Assembly (NCBI RefSeq): GCF_000346465.2
Contig: NC_034016.1
Location: 6,506,104 to 6,570,103 of the forward strand
Reading direction: 5' to 3'
DNA from: Prunus persica
Lineage: Eukaryota > Streptophyta > Magnoliopsida > Rosales > Rosaceae
Length of the DNA: 64,000 bases
Shown: one piece after another, positions 1 to 11,986 of the stretch
How the letters are laid out: the number at the start of each line of letters is the position of its first letter
How positions within the stretch are numbered: position 1 is the stretch's first letter
Program-made: the position numbers and the translations under genes
Notes under the pieces: generated by a model
Seen by the model: the letters and a program-made list of their open reading frames with translations, nothing else
Databases searched by the model: none
What the model was told of the DNA's origin: nothing

Positions 1-3000
1 TTCCATCTTCATACTTGGGTGATCCATACTATGCCTCGTGTAAGGCATCTATTGGAAATATCTCAGTTACAGATACTAATAGCAAATTTTAGATTTGTAA
101 TCCGAGGAAATCCGACAACTGTCACTTAAGGCATACTCCCAAACCAGCATCTTTTCACTCAAATCATTCTGAAATTGAAGTAGATTATGTCTCAATAACC
201 TTTCCACAATTTAAATCATTTTCTTAAGCTGGTCATCTGTCTGGAGTGAATTGCGGTATTAAACTGTACTCAAGGCCCAAAAGCTTCTTTTAGCTGAGTC
301 CAACTGGAACATAATATGGATTTTTAATTCTAAACTATAGAGACTGGTATTCCATAGCGGCGCAAGATCTTATCTGGAAAAATTCTTGGCAGTTTGTTCA
401 AACTATCCTTGGCTCTTATCTGTGGGACACAAACAGGCTTACTGAATCGATTCTTAATTTCTTACACTCCACTCTGCTTTCTCTATATTCAAGGAGGCTG
501 AACTTAAAATCCATCGTAAGTTGTTCCCGCTTCTCTTGAGAAATCGGAAATGGTTATAAGAATCCTGTTGATTTCTATTACTGGACTATTGCTTCTTGGC
601 AAACTTTACCGTGCCTTTCCTCATAAGTAACCACCTCTATTGTAAAACCTTACTTCCATATTACACAATTCAACTCTTTCTTGTAGGAGTCAACTCTAGA
701 CCTTGAAAATATCCTGCGAATCTTTGAGTTTTTAGCACTGATCCTTTCTGAAGAGTGGGTAACGGTGCTTCTGTTTATCCAAAGTCCATTTTGAAATTCC
801 TCAGTCTTACCATCATGGATCAATATTTTCTTTGGAGATAAGCTACTTCTCCTGAGAAATCCACATTGAGTATGTCTATAACCTCTAACTATGTTCTTCG
901 TCTCAATTGGAGGATAAATACATATAGTAATCCTTTATGATCTGTAAGGATCTGGCATACTTCCTATAAAAATACTGTCATTAACCTTACTAAACCAGAC
1001 TTACTGTGGCCCATTCCAAATCATGAATAGAATGCTTCGATTTATACTTCTTCTGTTGTTGAGATACATAAGTACTCACTCTACCATACTGCACCTGCAT
1101 AAACCTCAATTCTTATGACAAATAATACGGTAGCATACCAAGTTCTCCCTAACCTCCTGCAGTGCTGAAATCGAAGTAGTGGTTGGCCTGCTCTTAAGTT
1201 TAACATCGTCCTCTTCACACTGATCTGACTACACCAATTTAACTTCTTTCTTTTCTAAAGGATGAACAGTGTCGCCATGGTGGATAACCTTTCTACTGGG
1301 CGACAGTAAGAATCGACTTACTTAAAAAATTCTGTATCTCAGTAGCACTGATTGGCCGTAACTCAATTTGCTAATGCTTCAATCCTTGAGGATCAACAAA
1401 ATACTTTTAACCGAAATTATGTGTTCCAAGAAACTCACTCTGTCCATCCAACATACACGCTTACTGAGCTTCGCATAAAGTTACTATCTTCTCAAAGTCC
1501 ACCACCCAAAGTTCAAATACTTCTCATGTGTCTTCTGTTTCTTCGAATACACTCAAAGGTTATCTAGCTATGCGATCATGAGGCGATCTCAATACCTCCC
1601 AAACATTCTATTCACGGGGGGTCCAAACTACTACTGGCACATCCCTTAATTCTCTATAATATGACCAGGAACTCAAAGTACCCATACCTTATTCTTTAAT
1701 TCATTACTGGAACTATCTAAGCCTCATACCGTTTGTTAGAAAATCCCTTAGCATTCCTTACTTATTAAACAATTTCTTACTGTGATATCATGGACTTCAA
1801 TCTCCGCATTATGATTTTTGGCCGGCTGCCTTGAGTCCATGTACAACTTCATGCTAACATCTCCTTCCTTAAATAACTCCAGAACACTTCAATGAAGAAA
1901 ACATTAAGGTAAATGATCCTCTTCACGATTAATTCCTGCAATTGAGTCTCTAACTCTTTCAACTTACTGCTGTCATTTTATACTTTATCCGAGAAATAAG
2001 CTCCATTCCTGGGGCGGGCTCAAGAATAAACTTGACCTCCTGATGAAATGGTAGCTTTGAGGTACGGTATCCGGCCAAATCAATCCACTCCTAAGATGAT
2101 CTCCAGTCAATCATGCCGAAGGGGGATTCAATCTGTAACTGCAATAAATAATGCTCATACTTCCTACTGAGTTGTGTTATACTGTCATTCTGCAAGTTTA
2201 AAACTGTTACTACATCCCTTCAGCTAACTGCTTCCTCAACCAGCCGTACTGATCTGGGCCCATTGCTAAACAAAGCTCCCATCAATTGTGGTGTTTCCTG
2301 TAACTTACCTTGCATACTTGTTTCGCTGCAGTAATAATCCTTTTATGCTGAAGAAACAGCGACAACCCTTTTTGAAAATAATATCCTCCAGCTGTACCTC
2401 ACTAGCAGGGCTCGGAACGGTGCCTACCATACCTGACACATTAAGGCAACTTCTCCTGTTAGGGTCTGACAACAATTGTCTTCCAATACTCCTGGCTACA
2501 CTAGTCCTAGAACGATTTCCAATATTACTATCATGGCTGGTACTTCCATTGAAACTAACTCCAAGTCAATAGCCTCCCTACTTACGGCCACTCGGTGATC
2601 TGGAACTGTAATCACCATTATAGTTACCTCTCTTAAATGTTTCCTGATCAATATTACTTATATCCAAATACTGTGCACAAAGTGCACCCTATGGTCTATC
2701 CATTATCTGGCTGGACAGACATTACCATGGCACCCAAGTCAACTGACTTCTAACTAATCACAATACCTTGGATGAAAGCTTTTAACCTTATCGTAGCCAG
2801 GTACTACCTCTTACTTTCCGATCTCTATCAATAGAAAACAGTACGTGAAATCTTTTTCTCGTATTCGAATCCAATCATTTTCCCCTATTTGGCTGCAAAA
2901 ATTCCTGCATCCACGCCTTCTGCAGACTTGTAGATAAAGCTGACTATCGCATTCGGCTCTGAAATACTTATCTCATACAAGTCAAGGATTCTAGTATTGT

Positions 3001-3465
3001 TCTTAACCAAATCCCATCAATACTCTATTCTTCTGTGGAACAATCATAACCTTCACGATCTACTCCACTTCCCTAATATGATTCTCCTTTACTACTGGGT
3101 ACCACCATTATTCTCAATTTATAGCTCTCAATATCCTTTTTACTTGATCCACCTATCTCACAGATGGGTCTCTGGCTGACTAAAGCTCGAGCTAACAACT
3201 CCAAGGTTTACTGGATATTTAGATCTCCCCGTCTACTCGGTGCGGTAAATACGGCTACTGACGAGCCTCTAACAACAGATTACTTTACCGGTTCAGATAC
3301 CTGTGCAGCTCCTGTCTAACTTGGGAATCTCATCCCCTTACATCGAGATATCTGTCTAATTTTCCTACGGATACCACCACCATTAGGGCCCAACACGAAA
3401 AGAAAACCGGGGTGCACAAGGTGCGAAGTCTACAGGAAGTATAAACCTATGCTCTGATACCAAAT
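1..3465 (-). mobile_element. Internal region of a decayed LTR retrotransposon (minus strand)
   Basis: The block ends at 3452..3463 with GCTCTGATACCA, the reverse complement of TGGTATCAGAGC, the standard plant primer-binding site complementary to initiator tRNA-Met. It sits three bases from the LTR at 3466, so on the minus strand this is the start of the internal region, running leftwards out of the window. No open frame longer than about 90 codons exists on either strand and I could not recognise gag or pol motifs, so the region is decayed or non-coding. Superfamily is not assignable from what is visible. Confidence 0.6.
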
Positions 3466-6219
3466 TGACAAGACCCGACCCAATTTCCGTTTTGGAATCC
3501 GAGTCGAATCCTGTGCGTGTCCAACATCTGGCGAATGTCAGGCACAAAAGACCTTTTTACCCTTCTCGTCTCAAATTCTTTTCAGATTTCCCTTAGACTT
3601 CTGCTGAAATTTCGGCAGAGTCTCCCGTGTATTTTGACCAATCCCAAAATTTTTCACCTGTTAAACAATCAATAAATTCACACCAACTGCCAGAATATCT
3701 CAAGTAATCAATCTCAACTGTAGTTTCTCAGTTTCAACTAGATATCAGAGCATTTTCTAAATTTTTCAGGGTTGTAAGGATTTTCTACAACACTCTACCT
3801 GACTTCGAGGCGCGGAAGCTATGAATGGCCCGGTGGTGGATCCCGCGTACTTCTACGGCCTGGGGGCGAAAAACAGGTTGAAAATGTGAGTGGACAAAAA
3901 TAATGTTCTTGAAAACAATTTTATAAACATAATAACCCCCATAAAAAAAAATAAGAAGAGATCTAAATCGAGGGTTTGTCTATATTTCAATATAGAGTAT
4001 TCAAATAAGCATGTAAAAACCTACTGATGACTGTGCTTGTATAACTGAACCAATATGTAAAGATATAAATGCACGAATATCAAGAAACTGATATAAAATA
4101 ACTGAAAGTCATACTTGAATAAAAGAAAACTCAAATCCTCTGAAAATACCACCTATTTGTACCCCTGTCATGTCCGTCAATTTCCCTGGCAGGTCTCGGG
4201 CGCCACGCAGTTCACCCGAGCCACAAACTGGCGAAATCAGGGCAAAGTCAAGTGCACTGACTAAACTATAATCAGACTGGATGTCCGTAGATATCGGTCC
4301 GACTCTGGGTAATCACCAAAAGTAATGGGTACACGGTGGTTTTCTTTGAAAATAAATTATTTTAAAAAAATTTCTACTAACTCACTGCATCTCAGTAAAT
4401 CTGAATTGTATCTGTACCTCCTCTGGTAAAGTTCTCAACCTCTGCCTTTAATATTACTGGAGCTTCGATAATTAAACATCACATAATTTAAAATACTTAA
4501 TAGTAAAAATCATACTCGAGAAGAATAGTTCATAAAACTTATTCAAATAACCTCATTTATAAAAGCTTATTTATATAAAATCAATATAAAATCATTTAAG
4601 TAAACTTGTTTATATAAATCATTCATGTGACTCATTTCTATAAAATCATTCATGAAAGAAAGTCCACTCACAGATGGTCCGAGCTAATTTGACCCTTCGA
4701 AGGTCCCGGCTGCGGGTCGACTGGACCTTTGGTGCCTGATTATCCATAGATAATAAATCAATAAACTGCTGAATAAAAAGAATTTAAATTAAATACCCTG
4801 CCCCCGGCTCCTAGAAATACGTGCGCTCAATGTTTAAGTTACTCCTATGCCCACAATAGCTTTTTTTTTTTAGATAGTTAGAACGGTCTTAAGAGACCTG
4901 AAGCCTTACTAAGCGATAAACTGCCAGATCGGACGATCCGGGACCCCGTGGGTCCACGATCTCCGATGGCCAATCTGGGCTCTTCTGAAGGTTCCTTACA
5001 GAGGAGGAACCATGTTCTGCGAGTTTGGTCCGAAACGGACGGTCGGATTAGCCAAAATCGCGTTATCGCTTAAAATCCAAACCCTAGCCCCAGGGTTCGC
5101 GATTTCGGAGTATCCGGGACTCCGATTTGCAATCCGTCGAATCCTAAACGATCCTGACATCATGTAGACCGACATATCCGAAATTCAGCGCGATCCGACA
5201 ATTTGACGACACTGCACCCACGGATCGCGCGATATGGAAAATCCGTCTGGGGCTCAAACGGACTCCGAATCGAGATCCGCGAAATCCTATGCGCTCGTGA
5301 CGACACGAGGGTCACAAAACTGCACATAATTACTTCACTACCCTCGCCCCACGCGTCCCAGCACGCGCGGTCAGATTTGGGTGTCTTAAGCGATTTCGGG
5401 TGGCCGAAAAATCTCGGAACCAAGACTCCAAACTCCTATTCTAGGTAAAACACCCCATTTGGAGTCACTTTTGTTCTTGGACATACCCCAAAAAGTAACC
5501 AGAAACAGTAGTTTTCGGCAGCCGAAGTTTCGGCTAGAATTCAAGTCGAAACTTGATCCCTTTAGAGCTAAAATAGATCGAAACCCATACATCCATCAGC
5601 TAGAACACGAAAAATATCTGAGAAACCATACCTTACTCAATTGATTTGGTGGAGAAACGAAGGAGAAATTCGAGCTGGAAGATCGGGTGAACTCGGATGA
5701 ACATCCATCGGAAATCATGGTTTTCCGATCAACTCATGGCGGCCCAAGGGTGGAGGTCGGTCAGGTCTTGGCGGCGAGAGGGAGGCGGAGCCGACGGTAC
5801 CCTTGCCGTAGATCGGCTCGGCCTGTGGTGGCCGGGCCGTCGCCTAGAAGTCGAAGCGTCGCACGGCTGGGTGCGACGGGAGAGGAAGAGAGGAGAGAGA
5901 GAAAACTGACGTGGGAGAGGAGAGAGAGAAGGGATAAAAATCTGACTTTTTGACCAAATTACCATTTTGCCCTTCGCGGTATTTAGACCATATCTTCTTC
6001 GTTACAACTCCGATTCGGGTCTACTCCGTGTCTACGAACTCGTTTCGCCGCGCTCTACGCAATGGCGTAAGCGGAATTCCCAAATTCTTTCTTGATTAAA
6101 AAGTCAAATGTTCCCCCATTAAAATATGCGAGGGCAAACTTGTCTTTTTGCTAGAAGATATTATCCTTACTTTTTAGATATTTTATTTCTTTTTAGATAT
6201 TTTGTTTTGGGTTATTACA
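3466..6219 (-). repeat. Long LTR (about 2.75 kb), 5' LTR of the element at the window's left edge
   Basis: On the minus strand it begins TGTAATAACCC and ends TGTCA, with the primer-binding site just beyond, so it has the TG...CA ends of an LTR. The same terminal motifs and many internal blocks recur in the copies at 6220..8841, 21504..23400, 24707..25410, 35088..37702 and 63021..64000. A GA-rich tract lies at about 5882..5935, roughly 290 bp from the TGTAA end, as in other copies. The short open frames across 5160..5960 are not supported as genes. The target duplication cannot be checked because the other LTR is outside the window. Confidence 0.8.
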
Positions 6220-6639
6220 CCCCTTTTAACCACGACTACTTGGTAAAACTGAAATAAAATCAATCAATCAAGCCTCATTCTCAAACAAGCTTAAGGACCA
6301 TCGACAAAGTCGTAACCAAACTTATCCAAAGAGCAAAAAAAGTGAGACTAGGTCCAAACGACTAAATTAAAGTTTCAAAATTATCTTTAGTTCGCGGCTG
6401 CACCTGAGTGGGACCCCAGGCTACCTACGTACCCTTACTGAGGGATCAAGCCACCCGTAGTTCTTTCAACAAAAATCCGGTTCCAATAACATACAATCAA
6501 TTACAGCAGTAGAAAATAATAAATTCTAGAATTGACCCCTTTTCCATTTCTTTAAATCACATCATACCAAACATAATCCTTTTCAAACATCAAACTTTCC
6601 CCAACATAGTATAATAATCCTATATTCCTTTCCCTGTTA

Positions 6640-7410
6640 TTTTACTACACGCCGGAAGGTCAAACGCCACGCGTAGTAAAATAACGATAACCCAAGTACA
6701 CGGATCTTTTACTACACGCCGGATAATCCAACGCCACGTGTGGTAAGGTAGCCAATATTTCAATGAGCCCACACGCCGGAATATTCCAACGCCACGTGTG
6801 AGACCATATAATCACATATTCTTCTCACACGCTGGAAAATTTTGAACGCCACGTGTGGGAAGTGTCTCACACACCGAAATATTCTAACACCACGTGTGAG
6901 ACCAGATAATCACATACTCGTTCCACACGCCGAAAAATTTTCAACGCCACGTGTGAGACCAGATAATCACATATTCTTCCCACACGTCAAAAAATTTCCA
7001 AAGCCACGTGTGGGAAGTGTCTCACATGTCGGAATATTCCAACGCCACATGTGAAACCAATATAATACATATTCTTCCCACATGCTGAAAAATTTCCAAC
7101 GCCAAGTGCGGGAAGTGTCTCACAGGACGGAATATTCCAATGCCACGTGTGAGACCAGATAATCACATATTCTTCCCACACGCAGGAAAATTTCCAATGC
7201 CATGTGTGGAAAGTGTCTCACACGCTGGAATATTCCAATGTCACGTGTGAGACCATATAATCACATATCTTTCCCACACGCCAGAAAATTTCCAACACCA
7301 CGTGTGGGAAGTGTCTCACACGCTGGAATATTCCAACGCCACGTGTGAGACCAGATAATCATATATTCTTCCCACATGCAGAAAAATTTCCAACACTATG
7401 TGTGTGAAGT
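6640..7410. repeat. Tandem array of short inverted repeats centred on CACGTG-type motifs
   Basis: About 15 modules of 30-35 bp, each an imperfect palindrome opening with CACACGC(C/T)GGAA and closing with CCACGTGTG, arranged as two alternating types (spacer AATATT or AAAATTT) so the higher-order period is about 105-110 bp. Ten modules have an exact CACGTG, at 6735, 6793, 6850, 6891, 6948, 7005, 7144, 7242, 7299 and 7340. CACGTG is the core of the plant G-box/ABRE bound by bZIP and bHLH factors. Regulatory activity is inference; the array itself is plain in the sequence. Confidence 0.85.
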
Positions 7411-8552
7411 CCAGTAACTGGGGGATGGTACTTAACATAGTGTAATTATATACCTTCCAAAATAATCAACATTATTTATTAACTCAATTCACCATAATTC
7501 ATCCAAACCTCATCACAAATAATTTGAACAACTCAATTATCGGTCAAGACTTGCTTACATGGTTGTTCTAGTACCTCTTGAAGGGTAAAACTACCTCGGA
7601 AGACTCACAGTCAACTGAGTGGTCTAACTACCCAAACTTGGTCAACCGGACCCGTGGGGCCTAAGATTTTAAATTTTCGATCTGAAAGTTCCTATGATTC
7701 CACAAGGTTTAGGATATACGTCCTGCAAGTTTGGTCCTGATCGGACGATTGGATATCTTGCGATAGCATGATCGGACGGTTATTGTAAAACGCAAACTTT
7801 AAGTTATTAAATCGGAACATACGGAGCTCCGATTCATGATCCTAGGAATGCTTAGATCAACATATATTGAAATGGAGTCGATCCAACGATTCGAACATGT
7901 CAAACCCAGATAACACCTAATATGTGATATCCGATTGACGATCAAATGACACCCAAATCCATATCCGAGCACACCTACGCGCTTGTGACAACTAGGGGAT
8001 CGCATCAGGACACAATGCCCCTCTGTTACAGTGCCACACGTCGCCACACGCTCCAGCAGCGTGTGGGTGTCCAAAGCCATGTCGTTCGCCAGAAAACTTC
8101 AAAATCACGTGCCAAGCTTCCTATCCTAGGTTCAAGACATCGATTTGAGGCCTACCCCGAAAAATGGTCGGAAGTGGCCGGAATTTCAACCCGAAATACG
8201 GCCAAACTTTGAGTTATAAATCGAACAACCTAGGCTAGAAATTGATCAAATCATACTCAACTATAAGCTAGAGCACGAAAAATAGGTGAGAAAGCATACC
8301 TCACACGTCCGATTTGGTAGCCGGAGGAGAGAGAACGAAGCCAACGAAAATCAAGCGAAAAACCGGCCGTTTCTCAGCTTTTTTCGACGGCTGGAGTGGC
8401 GGTTGGCGTCGGGGTGCAAAAGGAAAAAGTTGCTGGGGTGGTGGCGGTCCAAACCCGACTGGTCTCGTGGCCGGTGGTGTACTGTGGCGGTGGTTATGGA
8501 GAGAGGGAGCGACGGCTGGAGGAAAAAGTCAGGGGAGGGGGTTTTCTGTCGT

Positions 8553-8590
8553 GCGAGAGAGAGAGATATATATATATATATATATATATT
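8553..8590. repeat. GA then TA microsatellite
   Basis: A short GA run passes into a TA dinucleotide run of about 12 units. It lies about 250 bp from the TGTAA end of its LTR, the position at which other copies of the family also carry a purine/pyrimidine-biased tract. Confidence 0.9.
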
Positions 8591-8847
8591 CTGGTTTGTC
8601 CAAAGCGATTTTGTTCCTACTTGAATTTTGATTGTATCTCTCTCGTTACAACTCGGATTTGAGCCCACTACGTGTCTACAGACTCATCTCGACGTACTCA
8701 ATGCAATGATAGAACGAAAATCCCATTTTCTTTCCTGAACAAAAAGTCAACTTTGATACTAATAAAATATTCCAGGGGCAAAATAGTCTTTCATCTTAAT
8801 AAACTAATAATTAAAAATTTATTTAGGACTGGGTTGTTACAATTAAT

Positions 8848-9459
8848 TATCACGTCCCGGGATTGGCTTCGCCGTAGCATGATATTGTCTGCTTTGGGCC
8901 TCTCTTTCTACCCTCACGGTTTTGTTTCTGGGAACTCACAAGCAACCTCCCAAGGTCACCCAGCTTGGGATTGCTCTAGCCCCAACTCGCTTAACTTCGG
9001 AGTTCCCATGACTCTGAAGCCAGTGAGCACCCAAAAGGCCTCGTGCTAAATAAAGGTGGGCATGTACATATAAGGCACATCATCCCTTCTCCGTTGTTCG
9101 ATGTGGGATGTTACAATCCACCCCCCTTAGAGGCCCGACGTCCTCGTTGGCACACTCGCATCACACAGCAGAGTGGCTCTGATACCAAATTGTCACATCT
9201 AGCCATCGGCTCTGCCGTAGTATGATATTGTTCGCTTTGGGCCCCCATTTCTACCCTCACAGTTTTGTTTCTGGGAACTCACGAGGAGCTTCCAAGTAGG
9301 TCACCCATCCTGGGATTGCTCTAGCCCCAACTCGCTTAACTTTGGATTTCTATGACTTCGAAGCTAGTGAGCTCCCAAAAGGCCTCGTGCTAGATGGAGG
9401 TGGGTATGTATATATAAGGCACATCACCCCCTCTCTATTGGTCGATGTGGGATGTTGCA
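8848..9459 (-). mobile_element. Complete Cassandra TRIM retrotransposon
   Basis: Two LTRs, 8848..9115 and 9191..9459, flank a 75-bp internal domain (9116..9190) ending in CTCTGATACCA, the reverse complement of the initiator tRNA-Met primer site. On the minus strand each LTR starts TGTAACATCCCACATCG or a close variant and carries a segment matching the conserved internal promoter of 5S rRNA (A-box-like AGTTAAGCGAGTTGGGGC, C-box-like region ending GTGACC). 5S-bearing LTRs are diagnostic of Cassandra elements. No protein is encoded, as expected. I see no matching 5-bp duplication: the left flank is TTAAT and the right flank CATAG. Confidence 0.9.
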
Positions 9460-9790
9460 CATAGCATTGAGGATGGTTTTATCCATATCCATTGAACTGT
9501 TAATGGAGTCACCCATAAGAACCACCAAACTTTATTTCTGATGTATTGTTAAAGGATTGTAACCAATAGTTTTTAGGAGTACAATCCTTGGGGGCGGGTA
9601 CTCTATCACGGGTAAGGTTCCTTCTCATACTTGTAGTTAAGAGGATAAGCTACTTAGTTAGACTGACGACTGATTATGTATAGAGTGGCTCGCCTAATCC
9701 CTGAGGACATATACAAGTATTTGTAATTGGTTTTACTCTTCATTTTATCAATAAAATATTATCACTACTTCTCCAAAAAAAAAAAAAAGT
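9460..9790 (+). other. Possible retroposed 3' transcript end with poly(A)
   Basis: This non-coding stretch ends with AATAAAATATT near 9750 followed by an uninterrupted A run at about 9776..9788. A polyadenylation-like signal about 25 bases before a genomic A run is the signature of a LINE or retroposed transcript 3' end. No open frame or recognisable source gene is visible, and no target duplication was identified. Confidence 0.3.
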
Positions 9791-10124
9791 TCAGGAGATG
9801 TTTGCTATTGTAAAACACTTATCTTTCACCGTAATAAATAAGAAAATAAAAGGAAGAAATGTTTTATATCATCATATGATAAATTCATCAACCTTTCTCC
9901 CTTTTTATTATGAGAAATTTGCATAAATATCACCTAAACTTTTTGTCTTGTGCACAATTATCACCTAGACTTTAAATTTTTACTATTAACCACATGAACT
10001 ATGTAAACTATTCCAATTTACCATCTACGTTTAACTTCAGTAAGGGCATGTTTACTAAAGGGGAAGGGAATATAAGGAATGGGATTGATTCCTATTCCAA
10101 GGTACTCTTATGTTTACTAACAAT

Positions 10125-10632
10125 TCGGAGTGGGCACGGTCTGGTTCTCACCTAAAATTGGAACAGGAATTGATATTATTTAATCGGTTTGGTTCAAGCA
10201 AATTTTTTAAAAAAACTGGTCGGTTCAGTTTTGATCGGTTTCGATTCGGTTCTGACAAGTTCCAATTTTGAACTGGATTATTATTTTATTACTTTTTAAA
10301 AATAAAATTACAATAAATAAGTTATTTTTTGGGTTTGAATATTAACAAATGATCCAATTCATACACTGAGAAATTTTTTGGAGTTGAACTTGGAAAAATA
10401 TTAATTATAAAATTAAAAATATAGCATTGGATTTAAGAAAAATTGTAAAAAAAAATACAACCGGCTTGGTACGGTTTGGTGCGGTGTGAAATTGGAACCA
10501 TAACCGATTGGAACCGATTGGATCTAGTTCTGGTCTGATTTGTTGACTTTTTTGGTCAACTAGTTTTTTTTCGATTTTTCTCATTCAGTCCGATTCGATG
10601 TTCCGGTTTTCCGGTCCCGATGCCCACCCCTA
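10125..10632. mobile_element. hAT-type non-autonomous element
   Basis: It is flanked by a perfect 8-bp duplication, CTAACAAT, at 10117..10124 and 10633..10640. The ends are imperfect inverted repeats, TCGGAGTGGGCACGG at left against TAGGGGTGGGCATCGG read from the right. An 8-bp duplication with TAGGGGTGGGCA-like termini is typical of hAT transposons. There is no open frame. Many CGGTTTGGTT-like motifs occur near both ends. Confidence 0.85.
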
Positions 10633-10814
10633 CTAACAATCCAGGAATTAAAAAAGGTGTGGACCTCACATAAAATCAATTATCACATTACTCATATTGG
10701 GGGAATCAGATTACTGAAGAGGAACGCCAAAACTACCCTCATATTTTTACTACGAACACAAAAATATCCTTGTGTTTTGTGTGTGGTGTGCCTCTACGCT
10801 GGGATTGGGTTCAT

Positions 10815-10848
<34 letters not shown>
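10815..10848. repeat. CT microsatellite at the edge of the Cassandra array
   Basis: A run of about 16 CT units. It directly adjoins the truncated first Cassandra LTR, whose 5S-like segment starts at GGGATTGCTC immediately after it. Confidence 0.9.
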
Positions 10849-10849
<1 letters not shown>

Positions 10850-11986
10850 GATTGCTCTAACCCAAACTCGCTTAACTTCAGAGTTCCCATGACTTCGAAG
10901 TCAGTGAGCTCCCAAAAAGCATCGTGATAGATAAAGGTGGTCATGTACATATAAGGCACATCACCCCCTCTCCGTTGATCGACATGGGATGTTACAATCC
11001 AACCCCTAGGGGCCCGACATCCTCATCGGCACACTCGCACCACATAGTAGCTCTGATACCATTCTATCACATCCCGAATCGGCTATGCCGTAGCACGATA
11101 TTGTCCACTCGCACCTCACGAGCAACTTTCCAGTGGGTCACCCATCCTGGGATTGCTTTAGCCCAAACTCGCTTAACTTCGGAGTTCCCATGACTCCGAA
11201 GCCAGTGAGCTCCCAAAAGGCCTCGTGTTAGATAGAGGTGGGCATGTACATATAAGGCACATCACCCCCTTTCCGTTGGTCGATATGGGATGTTACAATC
11301 CACCTCCCTAGGGGCCCGACTTCCTCGTTGGCACACTCGCACCATATAACAGAGTGGCTTTGATACCATTCTATCACATCCCGGATCGGCTCCGCCGTAG
11401 CACGATATTGTCCACTCACACCTCACGAGCAACTTCCCAATTTGTCACCCAACCTTCCATGACTCCGAAGCTAGTGAGCTACCAAAAGGCCTCATGCTAG
11501 ATGGAAGTGGGCATGTACACATAAGGCACATCACCCCCTCTTCGTTGGTCGATGTGGGATATTACAATCCACCCCCTAGGAGCCCGACATCCTCGTCGGC
11601 ACACTTGCACCACAGGACAGAGTGGCTCCAATACCATTCTGTCACATCCCCCCTCTCCGTTGGTCGATATGGGATGTTACAATCCACCCCCTAGGGGCCC
11701 AACTTCCTCGTCGGCACACTCGCACCACACAACAGAGTGGCTTTGATACCATTCTATCACATCCCGGATCGGCTCCGCCATAGAACGATATTGTGCACTC
11801 GTACCTCACGAGCAACTTCTCAGTGGGTCACCCATTCTGGGATTACTCTAGCCCAAAATCGCTTAACTTCGGAGTTCCCATGACTCCGAAGTCAGTGAGC
11901 TCCCAAAAGGCCTCGTTCTAGATGGAGGTGAGCATGTACATATAAGGCACATCACCCTCTCTCCGTTGGTCGATGTAGGATGTTAC
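10848..11986 (-). mobile_element. Tandem Cassandra TRIM array (five LTRs, four internal domains)
   Basis: LTRs lie at about 10848..10996 (truncated on the left at a CT microsatellite), 11065..11296, 11372..11566 (5S-like middle deleted), 11640..11681 (only 42 bp left) and 11755..11986. They are separated by four nearly identical 68-75 bp internal domains, each with the reverse complement of the initiator tRNA-Met primer site. LTR-internal-LTR-internal arrays arise by unequal recombination between LTRs. The intact LTRs keep 5S rRNA-like promoter boxes on the minus strand. Short open frames here are not genes. Confidence 0.88.

Larger units (their letters stand above)
6220..8841 (-). repeat. 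Second copy of the long LTR family, missing its TGTCA-proximal end
   Basis: It ends on the + strand with GGGTTGTTACA at 8831..8841, the family's terminal motif, and shares internal blocks with the other copies, for example the segment around 6390..6470 with 21890..21970. The expected other end (TGACA...GACCC) is absent; it abuts the neighbouring LTR at 6220. This fits insertion of the left-edge element into this LTR, the remainder lying outside the window, though truncation is equally possible. It uniquely contains a hairpin array (6640..7410). Confidence 0.65.

Noticed and set aside
5160..5965. Cluster of overlapping 60-90 codon frames on both strands
   Set aside because: They lie inside the long LTR, overlap each other in conflicting frames and have no recognisable domain.
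6640..7410. CRISPR-like interpretation of the regularly spaced palindromes
   Set aside because: Repeats are adjacent imperfect hairpins without unique spacers, in plant LTR DNA; a satellite-like LTR array explains them.
7946..8668. Overlapping frames of up to 112 codons
   Set aside because: They lie in the second long LTR, include the GA/TA microsatellite and show no protein-like conservation.
8880..9115. 5S rRNA-like sequence as a real 5S gene
   Set aside because: Only the internal promoter portion matches; it lies within paired LTRs with a primer-binding site, so it belongs to a Cassandra TRIM.
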